DNA of 41,665 nucleotides, from NCBI GenBank assembly GCA_025351405.1, contig JANXVZ010000039.1:1-41665 (forward strand). Reading direction: 5' to 3'. Of the stretch, positions 1-8,113 are shown in pieces. The position numbers and the translations under genes were made by a program. This DNA is from Sphingomonadales bacterium (lineage in GTDB: Bacteria > Pseudomonadota > Alphaproteobacteria > Sphingomonadales > Sphingomonadaceae). The notes under the pieces are model-generated. The model did no database searches and was not told the DNA's origin. It worked only from the letters and a program-made list of their open reading frames with translations. The first letter of the stretch is position 1; each line of letters starts with the position of its first letter.

Positions 1-1
1 A

Positions 2-115
2 CCATGCGAGAGCAGCCGGATTTGCATCGAGCTTCCATCAGGCATCAAGCTGCGCATCGACGCCGGCGTTGACACCGACGCCCTTGCCCGGGTGCTGTCG
101 ATCCTGCCGCGATGA
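2..115 (+). CDS. tnpA: IS66 transposase accessory protein TnpA, C-terminal fragment
   Basis: Only the last 37 residues are in the window; the reading frame is open at the left edge. The peptide ends with the pattern SGIKLRIDAGVDTDALARVL, which is characteristic of the C-terminus of the IS66 OrfA/TnpA protein. The stop codon overlaps the tnpB start as ATGA (112-115), which indicates translational coupling. TnpA is required with TnpB for full transposition in this family, but its biochemical role is not well defined. The assignment rests on this short motif and on the position directly before tnpB. Confidence 0.75.
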   Translation, partial: PCESSRICIELPSGIKLRIDAGVDTDALARVLSILPR

Positions 116-459
116 TCCCTTTGCCGGCGACGACGAAGATCTGGCTGGCGTGCGGCGCGACCGATATGCGCAAGGGCTTCGATGGCCTGGCGGTGCTAGT
201 CCAGCAAAGCCTGAAGCAGAGCCCGCATTCGGGGGCGCTGTTCGCCTTTCGTGGCCGGCGCGGCGATCTGATCAAGCTGCTCTGGTATGACGGCCAAGGA
301 CTGTGCCTGTTTTCCAAGCGGATGGATCGTGGTCGCTTCGTCTGGCCGGGTACCGCGACCGAGGCCGTCCACCTGACCCCGGCACAGCTTTCGATGCTGC
401 TTGAAGGCATCGACTGGCGCCGCCCGGAGCGGACTTGGCAGCCTTCTCTAGCCGGTTGA
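112..459 (+). CDS. tnpB: IS66 accessory protein TnpB
   Basis: 115 residues, the usual size for IS66 Orf2 (TnpB). The family signature is clear: a DMRKGFDGLA block near residue 20, then SGALFAFRGRRGD, a KLLWYDGQGLCLF block, and KRMDRGRFVWP. TnpB is needed for IS66 transposition but lacks a DDE catalytic core; its exact function is unknown. The start ATG overlaps the end of tnpA by ATGA coupling. A gap of 72 bases separates it from tnpC. No frameshift or truncation is visible. Confidence 0.93.
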   Translation: MIPLPATTKIWLACGATDMRKGFDGLAVLVQQSLKQSPHSGALFAFRGRRGDLIKLLWYDGQGLCLFSKRMDRGRFVWPGTATEAVHLTPAQLSMLLEGIDWRRPERTWQPSLAG

Positions 460-531
460 TAAAGCACGTATTTACTGGGATTTGCAGGGATTATCCTGGC
501 GATTCCGATGGTGATCTGCTAACAGATTCCA

Positions 532-2112
532 GTGTCAGACGCAGGCATATCCACTCCCGATCGGGACCAGCGGATCGCCGCACTGGAAGCGCTTTTGGCC
601 GAGCGCGATGCCGCCCTTGCCGGTGCTCGCGCCGATATTGCGGCGCGCGATCTGCTCATCGATATGCTGCGCGTCCAGATCGCCCGGCTGAAGCGCATGT
701 CGTTCGGCAAGTCATCCGAGAAGCTGACCCGCGAGATCGCCCAGCTTGAGCTGGCGCTCGAAGAACTCGAGACCGCAGCCGCTACCGTCGCTGGGGATGG
801 CCCGCGCGGCAAGGCCGCCGCCGATCGCACACCGCCGGTTCGATCATTGCCGGCGCACCTGCCACGCCTCGAGATTGTCCATGAACCTGTCTCCGGCACC
901 TGTGCGTGCCCGGCCTGCGGCGGCGCGCTGCGACCCCTCAGCGCCGACGCCGACGAGATGCTCGACGTCGTGCCGGTCAGTTGGCGGGTCGTTCGCCATA
1001 TCCGCCCCAAGTATAGTTGCCGCGCTTGCGAGACCATCGTCCAGGCACCGGCGCCGGTGAAGGCCATCGCCCGCGGCAAGGCAACGTTCGCTACGCTAGC
1101 ACATATCGTCGTCGCCAAGTTCGATCATCATCTCCCACTCTATCGCCAGGCCGAGATGATGGCGGCGCAAGGCATCGATATCGACCGGTCGACCCTGGCA
1201 GGCTGGACCGGCCAGACCGCGGCGCTGCTCGATCCGATCGTTGCCCGCATCCGCGAGCAAGGGCTGACGGCGACCAAGCTTCATACCGACGACACACCGG
1301 TGCCGGTGCTTGATCCCGGCCGCGGGCGCACCGCAACCGGCAGGCTCTGGGTTTATGCCGTCGACGATCGCGCCTCGGGTGCCACAACCCCGCCGCTGGT
1401 GTGGTACGAGTTCACCACCGATCGCACCGGCACCCATCCCCAGAAGCATCTCGCCAACTACGCCGGGTTCCTACAGGCCGATGCCTATGCCGGTTACAAC
1501 CAGCTTTACGACAGCGGCCGGGTCACCGAGGTCGCCTGCTGGGCCCACTTCCGGCGCAAGATCTTCGATATCCACCAGGCCAAGCCGACTGCGCTGACCA
1601 GTGATCTGCTCGATCGCATCGCTGCGCTTTACGTTGTCGAAGCCGATGCGCGTGGGCAGCCACCCGATGTGCGGCGTGCTGCGCGCCAGGACCGATCCGT
1701 CGCTTTGGTTGATGCGCTTCGCGCCGCGCTCGACGACGCCTTGCGGCGCCTGTCGCCCAAGTCCGAGATGGCCAAGGCGATCAGCTATGGCGTCAAGCTG
1801 TGGCCGGCGCTGATGCGGTTCCTCGATGATGGCCGCCTCGAGATCGACAACAACATCGCCGAACGCGCCATCCGCAGCATCGCTGTTGGTCGCCGCAACT
1901 GGCTGTTCGCCGGATCAAGGGTCGGCGGCGAACGCGCCGCCGCCATCTACTCCGTCATCGAGACCTGCAAGGCCAACAAGGTCGACCCGCAGCGCTACAT
2001 CGCCGACGTCACCGCCAAGATCGCCGGCAACTGGCCGGCATCGCGTTGGAATGAGCTCATGCCCTGGAACTGGAAAGCCAGCGCCGACCAGCAGATCGCT
2101 CAAGCCGCCTGA
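532..2112 (+). CDS. tnpC: IS66 family DDE transposase TnpC
   Basis: 526 residues starting at GTG. The N-terminus is a leucine/alanine-rich heptad region (about 12-90, probable coiled coil) holding the family block RLKRMSFGKSSEKL. A zinc-finger-like pair CxxC (CPAC and CRAC, about residues 125-165) follows. The catalytic triad can be assigned: Asp253 or Asp254 in HTDDTPV, Asp317 in DAYAGYN, and Glu444 in NNIAERAIR. Size and motif order match complete IS66 transposases. The start is a GTG in a weak ribosome-binding context; I chose it because it keeps the N-terminal helix and no ATG lies nearby upstream. The protein should cut and join the element's ends. Confidence 0.93.
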   Translation: MSDAGISTPDRDQRIAALEALLAERDAALAGARADIAARDLLIDMLRVQIARLKRMSFGKSSEKLTREIAQLELALEELETAAATVAGDGPRGKAAADRTPPVRSLPAHLPRLEIVHEPVSGTCACPACGGALRPLSADADEMLDVVPVSWRVVRHIRPKYSCRACETIVQAPAPVKAIARGKATFATLAHIVVAKFDHHLPLYRQAEMMAAQGIDIDRSTLAGWTGQTAALLDPIVARIREQGLTATKLHTDDTPVPVLDPGRGRTATGRLWVYAVDDRASGATTPPLVWYEFTTDRTGTHPQKHLANYAGFLQADAYAGYNQLYDSGRVTEVACWAHFRRKIFDIHQAKPTALTSDLLDRIAALYVVEADARGQPPDVRRAARQDRSVALVDALRAALDDALRRLSPKSEMAKAISYGVKLWPALMRFLDDGRLEIDNNIAERAIRSIAVGRRNWLFAGSRVGGERAAAIYSVIETCKANKVDPQRYIADVTAKIAGNWPASRWNELMPWNWKASADQQIAQAA

Positions 2113-2116
2113 CGGC

Positions 2117-2136
2117 GGCCTTCAGACCACGCTTAC
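2117..2136. repeat. Right terminal inverted repeat of the IS66 element
   Basis: Read on the reverse strand from 2136, the sequence starts GTAAGCGTGGTCTGAAGG. The GTAAGCG start is the hallmark of IS66 ends. The repeat begins within 5 bases of the tnpC stop, as usual for a compact IS. The inner boundary is approximate because the left copy is outside the window and cannot be aligned. Confidence 0.65.
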
Positions 2137-2230
2137 CGTGAATAAGCTGGCGGCATGACCGCAGGCGAACATAACGGCATGGCCGTGTGTAGGACAGGCG
2201 CGCGTTTCCACGCCACGTTCGAAGCCGGCG

Positions 2231-2995
2231 CTACAGCGTCATTTCCCAGCCATCATAGCCTGGCTCGACCGTTTCGGGCAGCACGGCTGCGAGCGACGCA
2301 TAATCCATCGATTGGTCCATGTGCGTCAGCACGGCATGGCGCGGGCGATAGTGGCGGATCCAGCCCAGCGTCTGTTCGAGGTGGCTGTGGGTCGGGTGTG
2401 GGTGGCGGCGCAGCGCATCGACGATCCACAGGTCCAGCCCCGCCAGCCCGGCATCGGCACAGGCATCGAGCGCCTTCACATCGGTCGAATATGCCAATGC
2501 ACGGCCGTGGCAATCGATGCGAAACCCGGTCGAATCGATGTTGCCGTGGTTTTGCTCGAAGCCGGTGATGGTCATGGCGCCGACGTGAACGGGTCCGTTC
2601 AAGTCATTGGCGACGCACGTTGCCGGGTAAAACCTTGTGCCTTCGAAGACATAGTCGAAGCGGCGCTTGAGCACGTGCCATGTCGCCGCCGAAGCGTGGC
2701 ATTGCACAGGTTCGCCCATCAGGTGGAAAACCTGGCGCAGATCGTCGATGCCATGGGCGTGGTCGGCGTGATCGTGGGTGATGAACACGGCGTCGAGGCG
2801 TTGGACGTTGGCGCCAAGCAATTGCTCGCGCATATCGGGGCCGGTATCGATGAGGATGGTCTTGCCGGCATGTTCGACAAGCACGGACACGCGGCGCCGG
2901 CGGTTGCGCGGGTTGGCGGGGTCGCAATCGCCCCAGTCATTGCCGATACGCGGCACCCCGCTCGATGTGCCGCTGCCGAGCATCGTCACCTTCAT
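2231..2995 (-). CDS. MBL-fold metallo-hydrolase (PhnP-like)
   Basis: 254 residues with the metallo-beta-lactamase fold. The metal-binding HxHxDH motif is at His74, His76, Asp78 and His79. The N-terminal block LGSGTSSGVPRIG is typical of the PhnP/RNase Z-like subgroup, and a further metal histidine is likely in the late TDVKAL and LTHMD segments. PhnP-type enzymes open phosphoribosyl 1,2-cyclic phosphates; in sphingomonads this gene commonly follows tatD, and its true substrate is not established. It is the last gene of the leftward run: its ATG overlaps the tatD stop by ATGA (2992-2995). The substrate assignment is tentative; the fold is secure. Confidence 0.85.
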   Translation of the reverse strand: MKVTMLGSGTSSGVPRIGNDWGDCDPANPRNRRRRVSVLVEHAGKTILIDTGPDMREQLLGANVQRLDAVFITHDHADHAHGIDDLRQVFHLMGEPVQCHASAATWHVLKRRFDYVFEGTRFYPATCVANDLNGPVHVGAMTITGFEQNHGNIDSTGFRIDCHGRALAYSTDVKALDACADAGLAGLDLWIVDALRRHPHPTHSHLEQTLGWIRHYRPRHAVLTHMDQSMDYASLAAVLPETVEPGYDGWEMTL

Positions 2996-3771
2996 TGCGG
3001 CGGCGTCGCCTTTGAAAACAGCCGGAAGAAATTGGCCGTCGTGGTCGCGGCCAACACCTCGGGCGTAACTCCGCGCAGGTCGGCAAGAAATCGCGCGGTG
3101 TGCGCCACAAAGGCCGGCTCGCAGGTCTTGCCGCGCATCGGCACCGGCGCGAGAAACGGCGCATCGGTTTCCACCAGCAGGCGATCATCGGGGATGGTGA
3201 CGGCGCTGGCTTGCAAGTCCCTAGCGTTCTTGAAGGTCAATATGCCCGAGAGAGAGATGTAGAAACCAAGTGCAAGCGCCTGTTCTGCAAAGGACTGGCT
3301 TGCGGTAAAACAGTGGATGACCCCGTGCAGCGCACCCTGCCCGGCTTCCGATAGCAGTTCCAGCGTATCGGCTTCCGCCTCACGGGTGTGGACGATGATC
3401 GGAAGTCCAGTGGCGCGCGCCGCGGTGATATGGGCGCGGAAACTGGTGCGCTGCCGCTCGCGATCGCTCTTGTCGTAGTAATAATCGAGCCCGGTCTCCC
3501 CGATGCCGATGACACGCGGGTGCGCGGCGGCAGCGACCAGCATCGCGGCATCGGTATCCGGGTGTTGGTCGGCCTCATGCGGGTGGATGCCGATGGTTGC
3601 CCACACATCGGGTTCGGCATCGGCGCGGGCGATGACATCGGGCCATTCCGATCGCTTGGTCGAAATGCCGAGGAAGCCACCGACCCCGGCGCCGCGCGCC
3701 CGCGCCAACACGCCGGCGACATCTTCGCGCAGTCCGGGATAGTTGAGGTGGCAATGGCTGTCGATCAGCAT
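2992..3771 (-). CDS. tatD: TatD family metal-dependent hydrolase
   Basis: 259 residues from the ATG at 3771, the normal length for TatD/YcfH enzymes. The frame stays open further upstream, but the family N-terminus MLIDSHCHLN fixes the start. Metal ligands are visible: His6 and His8 in HCH, Glu92 in GETGLDYY, a histidine in IIVHTRE, one in GVIHCFTAS, and an aspartate in VETDAPFLAP. The family are two-metal TIM-barrel 3'-5' exonucleases/deoxyribonucleases. The start codon shares a base with the metG stop (TGATG), and the stop overlaps the next gene's ATG, so translation is probably coupled. metG-tatD-MBL is a common bacterial order. Confidence 0.93.
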   Translation of the reverse strand: MLIDSHCHLNYPGLREDVAGVLARARGAGVGGFLGISTKRSEWPDVIARADAEPDVWATIGIHPHEADQHPDTDAAMLVAAAAHPRVIGIGETGLDYYYDKSDRERQRTSFRAHITAARATGLPIIVHTREAEADTLELLSEAGQGALHGVIHCFTASQSFAEQALALGFYISLSGILTFKNARDLQASAVTIPDDRLLVETDAPFLAPVPMRGKTCEPAFVAHTARFLADLRGVTPEVLAATTTANFFRLFSKATPPQ

Positions 3772-5303
3772 CAGGCAGCAGCCTCCGTCCAGCGCGGGAA
3801 GACGCCTTGCGGCGACGGCAGTGATGTTGCGCCGGCAACGCGCACAGCCAATGCGTTGAAATCGCGCGCTCCTGCTTCCACCCCCAACTGGTCGAGCAAC
3901 AGCGCGGATGCGGCGGGTATCACCGGCTGGACGAGCAGGACAATCCGCCGCGTCGCATCGAGCGTGGTCGCCAGGACCTTCGCCATTTGCCCAGGATCGG
4001 TCTTTGCCAGCGCCCACGGTGCCGCATCGGCGAAATAGCCATTTGCCAGCGCGACCATCGCCATCACTGCCTCCAGCGCGCGGTGCAGCAGAAGCGCGTC
4101 CATCGCCTTGAAGTAATTGTCGGTCAGTGTCGCCAGGCTGCTGGCGAGCGCGCTCGCCGCGTCGTCGCCGGCCAGTTCTGCCGGCATCGCGCCGTTGCAG
4201 TTCTTTGCCACCATCGACAGCGCCCGCTGCGCCAGATTGCCGATGCCGTTGGCAAGATCGGCATTGGTGCGTTCGACGATGGCCTCGTCGCTGTAGCTGC
4301 CATCCTCGCCGAAGGCGACCTCACGGAGCAGGAACCAGCGCAGCCGATCGACCCCGAAGCGCGCCGCCATCGCCCCCGGATCCACGACATTGCCGACCGA
4401 TTTCGACATCTTCTCACCGCGGTTGAGCACGAAGCCGTGGCCGAATACCGTTTTGGGCAGTGCGAGGCCGGCCGATAACAGGAATGCCGGCCAGTAGATC
4501 GTGTGGAAACGCACCACATCCTTGCCGATGACGTGCAGGTCCGCCGGCCACCATTCGCCGTCGATTCCGCCGGCCCCGGTCAGGTAACTGGCCAGCGCAT
4601 CGACCCAGACGTACATGACATGGCCGGGCGATCCCGGCACCGGCACGCCCCAATCGAAACTGGTGCGCGACATCGACAAATCCGACAGGCCGCCCTCAAC
4701 AAAGCTGCGCATCTCGTTGAAACGGCTTGATGGCTGGATGAATTCCGGGCGTTCTGCATAAAGCTTGAGCAAAGGTTCGGCATAGGCCGAAAGCTTGAAG
4801 AACCAGCTCTCCTCGACCGTCCATTCCACCGGGGTGCCCTGCGGTGACAGCTTCACCGTCTGGCCTTGCGCGTCTTCCGCCGCGATCAATTCCGCTTCAT
4901 CGTAATAAGCTTCGTCGCGGACCGAATACCAGCCTTCATAGCGGCCCAGATAAAGGTCGCCATTGGCCGCCATCCGCTGCCAGAGCGCCTGTGCCACTTG
5001 GTAATGATCGGCATCCGTCGTGCGGATGAAGCGATCGTGGCTGATTCCCAATTGTGCGTCGAGATCGACAAATGCCTCGACCATGCCATCGACATAATGG
5101 CGCGGCGCCACACCGGCTGCACGTGCCGCCTGCGCGATTTTCAGGCCGTGTTCGTCGGTGCCGGTCAGGAACCGGACATCGTCGCCATGCAGGCGGCGAT
5201 AGCGGGCGATGGCATCGGTGGCGATCGCTTCATAGGCATGGCCCATGTGCGGCTTGCCATTCGGATAGGCGATGGCAGTGGTGATGTAGAAAGGCTTGCT
5301 CAT
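3771..5303 (-). CDS. metG: Methionyl-tRNA synthetase
   Basis: 510 residues; attaches methionine to tRNA-Met in the cytoplasm. The class I signatures are the HIGH-type HMGH at 19-22 (within PNGKPHMGH) and KMSKS at 298-302. It is the short form, without the C-terminal EMAP-like tRNA-binding domain of E. coli MetG. The ATG at 5303 is chosen because MSKPFYITTAIAYPNG is the conserved beginning; a longer in-frame start exists but gives an unconserved, arginine-rich extension. It lies 45 bases after holB, in the same direction, inside the long leftward operon. Confidence 0.96.
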   Translation of the reverse strand: MSKPFYITTAIAYPNGKPHMGHAYEAIATDAIARYRRLHGDDVRFLTGTDEHGLKIAQAARAAGVAPRHYVDGMVEAFVDLDAQLGISHDRFIRTTDADHYQVAQALWQRMAANGDLYLGRYEGWYSVRDEAYYDEAELIAAEDAQGQTVKLSPQGTPVEWTVEESWFFKLSAYAEPLLKLYAERPEFIQPSSRFNEMRSFVEGGLSDLSMSRTSFDWGVPVPGSPGHVMYVWVDALASYLTGAGGIDGEWWPADLHVIGKDVVRFHTIYWPAFLLSAGLALPKTVFGHGFVLNRGEKMSKSVGNVVDPGAMAARFGVDRLRWFLLREVAFGEDGSYSDEAIVERTNADLANGIGNLAQRALSMVAKNCNGAMPAELAGDDAASALASSLATLTDNYFKAMDALLLHRALEAVMAMVALANGYFADAAPWALAKTDPGQMAKVLATTLDATRRIVLLVQPVIPAASALLLDQLGVEAGARDFNALAVRVAGATSLPSPQGVFPRWTEAAA

Positions 5304-5348
5304 GGGTCCCCGAATGCGGGAGTTTGCGCTGCGGTGCAACGGCCAGCT

Positions 5349-6293
5349 TCAGTCTGGCGCAGCTTGGGCCATCAATCCTGCGAGTTCGAAAGCGACGGCC
5401 TGCGCCTCGAGCGACAGGGGTTGGGCGCTGGCGGCGAGAACGCTGGCTTTTTCCCATGCCCGGATGGTGCGCGCCAGTGTTGGCCCCGAACGATTTCGTG
5501 CGATATCGGCAAGCATGGCCGGCACCAGGTCGAGCAACGCCTCGTAGCGCGTCGCCGATGCCTTGCCACCGACCGACTTCGATAGCGCAAGTGCGCGCGC
5601 CGGCGCTTCGACGCTGGGCCGCGTGGCGAGTTCGGCGAGTTGCGCCTCCAGCGTCCCAATCCCGGCTTCGGCAAGGCGCAACGCCCGCCCCGGGGCGCCT
5701 TGCGCGATCCGCACCAACGCGGCGCGATCGTCTGGCGGCACCCCCGCCGATGCAACAATTTCGGAGACGTCCATGTCCGACAGCGGCTGGAAGCGCAACG
5801 TCCGGCAGCGCGAACGGATGGTCGGCAGCAGCCGCCCCGGCGAATGGCTGATGAGCAGGAACAGCGTTTGCCGCGGCGGCTCCTCGAGGTTCTTCAGCAG
5901 GGCGTTGGCCGCGTTCTTGTTGAGGTCGTCGGCGCTGTCGATGATGATCACCCGCCAATCGGCAATCGAAGGTGTTTGATTCAGCACCGCCTGCAACTTG
6001 CGGATCTCATCGATGTTGATGATGTTCTGCAGCTTGCCCTTGTCGTTTTCGACACGGACGACGCGCCGGAAATCCGGGTGGCTGCCGGCGTCGACCAGTG
6101 CCGCCGCGGCACTGTCGCGGCCGCCTTCGAACCCGGTCCCCGCCGGACGCCCGGCCAGCAGCCAGATCGCGGCCTGTTCGGCAAACAGCGCCTTGCCGAT
6201 GCCGGCAGGCCCGGTCAGCAGCCAGCCATGGTGCGGGCGGCCGCCCAGTGCTGCGGCCTTGAAATCCTCGACCTGGGCGTCGTGGCCGATCAT
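5349..6293 (-). CDS. holB: DNA polymerase III delta-prime subunit
   Basis: 314 residues. The N-terminal AAA+ module has a P-loop GPAGIGK at 28-34. Further on come SADDLNKNAANALLKNLEEP and FLLISHSP-type blocks, then SRCRTLRF, which are characteristic of clamp-loader delta-prime subunits. It helps load the sliding clamp at the replication fork. The four zinc-binding cysteines found between the P-loop and HPD in E. coli HolB are absent here (the stretch reads DSAAAALVDAGSHPD). The ATG at 6293 overlaps the tmk stop by ATGA; a longer frame reads back into tmk and is not used. tmk-holB is a classical pair. Confidence 0.93.
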   Translation of the reverse strand: MIGHDAQVEDFKAAALGGRPHHGWLLTGPAGIGKALFAEQAAIWLLAGRPAGTGFEGGRDSAAAALVDAGSHPDFRRVVRVENDKGKLQNIINIDEIRKLQAVLNQTPSIADWRVIIIDSADDLNKNAANALLKNLEEPPRQTLFLLISHSPGRLLPTIRSRCRTLRFQPLSDMDVSEIVASAGVPPDDRAALVRIAQGAPGRALRLAEAGIGTLEAQLAELATRPSVEAPARALALSKSVGGKASATRYEALLDLVPAMLADIARNRSGPTLARTIRAWEKASVLAASAQPLSLEAQAVAFELAGLMAQAAPD

Positions 6294-6904
6294 GGCAACA
6301 CCAGTGCGGCGATATCGGCGGCGATGCTGGCAACGTCGCGACCGGCATCGACATCGTGGCACCGCAGCGGCTCCGCACGCGCCAACCCTGCAAAAAAGCC
6401 GGTGACGCGCGCATGAAATTCGGCATCGTGCGCCTCGAAACGCCCCTCGCCGCCCGCCCGCTCGGTCGCCCGCGCCAGGCCCACCGCCGCCGGCAGCGCC
6501 ATCACCAATGTCAGGTCCGGCCACAGGTCGTCGCACGACTTGCGATGCAGGTCGCACAGATCGGCATCGGATATACCCTTGCCTGCCCCCTGATAGGCCC
6601 GGGTCGAATCGACAAAGCGGTCGCAGATGACCCACGCGTCGCGGCCCAGCGCCGGGGCTATCACCCGCGCCACATGATCGGCCCGCGCCGCATTGACGAG
6701 GCATGCTTCCGTCCATGGCAACCAGCGCTGCGGGTCACCGTTGACGAGCAAGCCGCGGATGGCCTCCGCACCCGGTGTCCCGCCCGGTTCGCGGGTCAGC
6801 ACCACCTCATGGCCGGCGGCCCTCAATCGTTCGGCGAGCAATCGTGCCTGGGTGGACTTGCCGCTGCCTTCACCGCCTTCAAAGCTGATGAATCGCCCGG
6901 TCAC
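6290..6904 (-). CDS. tmk: Thymidylate kinase
   Basis: 204 residues, the normal length. It phosphorylates dTMP to dTDP for DNA synthesis. The P-loop is GGEGSGKST at 10-18, followed by the TREPGG substrate motif near 37-42 and the CDRFVDSTRAYQG segment, where DRF is the family's Asp-Arg motif. The start is a GTG at 6904, 10 bases after the dacC stop; the conserved MTGRFISFEGGEG beginning supports it. It overlaps holB by four bases at its end. The arrangement places a nucleotide kinase and a polymerase subunit behind cell-wall genes. Confidence 0.95.
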   Translation of the reverse strand: MTGRFISFEGGEGSGKSTQARLLAERLRAAGHEVVLTREPGGTPGAEAIRGLLVNGDPQRWLPWTEACLVNAARADHVARVIAPALGRDAWVICDRFVDSTRAYQGAGKGISDADLCDLHRKSCDDLWPDLTLVMALPAAVGLARATERAGGEGRFEAHDAEFHARVTGFFAGLARAEPLRCHDVDAGRDVASIAADIAALVLP

Positions 6905-6914
6905 CGGATTGCGG

Positions 6915-8081
6915 TCAAAGGCCGACGAAGTTCTTCAGCTTCGCCCACGCCTGTCCGAAGGCCCCGGCCTTCGCCACCTCGGCACCCGCCACCAGCGGCA
7001 ACACCGCCTCGGGCATGCCCTTTACCGTAACGACGAGGTCGGCGATCTTCTGTCCCTTGGCGATCGGCGCTGCGACCGGGCCCTGGTAGCGGATCTTCAC
7101 CGTCTTTTCGCTGCCGAAGCCGCGCGGAATGGTCAGGCCATAGTTGCGCGGCGCCACCAGCGGCACGGTATCGGCGGCACCCAGCCAGACCTTGGCGCTG
7201 CCCACCGTCTGCCCCGCCTTGACCAGCGGTACACCCTGCCAGGCGGCAAAGCCCCAGTTCATGAAATCGACCGATGAGGACACCCGCTCGTTCCATGACG
7301 ACATTCCCGCCAGCACCATCACGATGCGGCGGCCGTTCTGTTCGGCGGAGCCGGTGAAGCCATAGCCGGCTTCCTCGGTGTGGCCGGTCTTGAGGCCATC
7401 GGCGCCCGGCACCTTGCCCAGGATCGGGTTGCGATTGTCCTGCTTGATGTCGGCACCCGCGCCCAGCGTCTTGCCCCAGGTAAAGTTCGGCGTGGCGTAA
7501 AAGCGCTTGTAGAGGTCGGGGAAGTCCCGGATCGTCGCCTCGGCGATGACCGCGAGATCATGCGCCGTCACATATTCGGCGGGGTCCGGCCAACCGTTGG
7601 TGTTGGCAAAATGCGAGCCCTTCAGGCCCATTTTCTGGGCGGCGCGGTTCATCAGCGCGACGTAATTCTCCTCGGTGCCGCCAAGGCCCTTGCCGAGGGT
7701 GACACAAGCATCGTTGCCGGAAAGCGTGATGATGCCATGCAGCAGGTTCTCGACGCTGACCTGTTCGTTGACCGACAGGAACATCGTCGAGCCCTGCCCG
7801 TGCCACTGCGTCCAGGTTTCCGGCGTCACCATGATCTTCTGGTCGAGCTTGGCCTCGCCGTTCCTGATCATCTGGAAGGCGACATAAACCGTCATCATCT
7901 TGCCCATCGACGCGGGCGGCATCGGCTTGTCGGCATCCTTGGAAAACAGCACCTGCCCGCTCGACAGGTCCTTCATGTACGCATAGGCGGCGGGCGTGTT
8001 GTAGGCAGGTGCCGCGACCTGCGCAGAGGCCGACGAAACGGCAAGGAACGAAAGCGCGGTGGCGAGAAGATATGGACGCAT
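6915..8081 (-). CDS. dacC: D-alanyl-D-alanine carboxypeptidase (PBP5/6 type)
   Basis: 388 residues with a Sec signal peptide of about 20 residues ending SSASAQ. The penicillin-binding motifs are Ser58-x-x-Lys61 (ASMGK), Ser121-Gly-Asn123, and Lys231-Thr-Gly233. It trims the terminal D-alanine from peptidoglycan stem peptides in the periplasm. The C-terminal part matches the PBP5 beta-sandwich domain, and the last residues (AWAKLKNFVGL) could form the amphipathic membrane helix of PBP5/6. dacC, dacA and dacF are equally possible names. It follows rlpA by 32 bases and precedes tmk by 10. Confidence 0.93.
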   Translation of the reverse strand: MRPYLLATALSFLAVSSASAQVAAPAYNTPAAYAYMKDLSSGQVLFSKDADKPMPPASMGKMMTVYVAFQMIRNGEAKLDQKIMVTPETWTQWHGQGSTMFLSVNEQVSVENLLHGIITLSGNDACVTLGKGLGGTEENYVALMNRAAQKMGLKGSHFANTNGWPDPAEYVTAHDLAVIAEATIRDFPDLYKRFYATPNFTWGKTLGAGADIKQDNRNPILGKVPGADGLKTGHTEEAGYGFTGSAEQNGRRIVMVLAGMSSWNERVSSSVDFMNWGFAAWQGVPLVKAGQTVGSAKVWLGAADTVPLVAPRNYGLTIPRGFGSEKTVKIRYQGPVAAPIAKGQKIADLVVTVKGMPEAVLPLVAGAEVAKAGAFGQAWAKLKNFVGL

Positions 8082-8113
8082 GAAGGGGAAACTCTCCGGA
8101 ACGGACGATAAAA

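Larger units (their letters stand above)
1..2136 (+). mobile_element. IS66-family insertion sequence, right part
   Basis: The three-gene order tnpA-tnpB-tnpC typical of IS66 elements is present, but only the last 37 codons of tnpA lie in the window, so the left end is outside. The right end is placed at 2136: the reverse strand there begins GTAAGCG, the terminal motif I associate with the IS66 family. The family makes 8-bp target duplications, so CGTGAATA at 2137-2144 would be one copy; the other would be at the unseen left end. All visible reading frames are intact, so the element could be active. It lies about 95 bases past the end of a leftward gene run and breaks no gene on this side. Confidence 0.88.
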
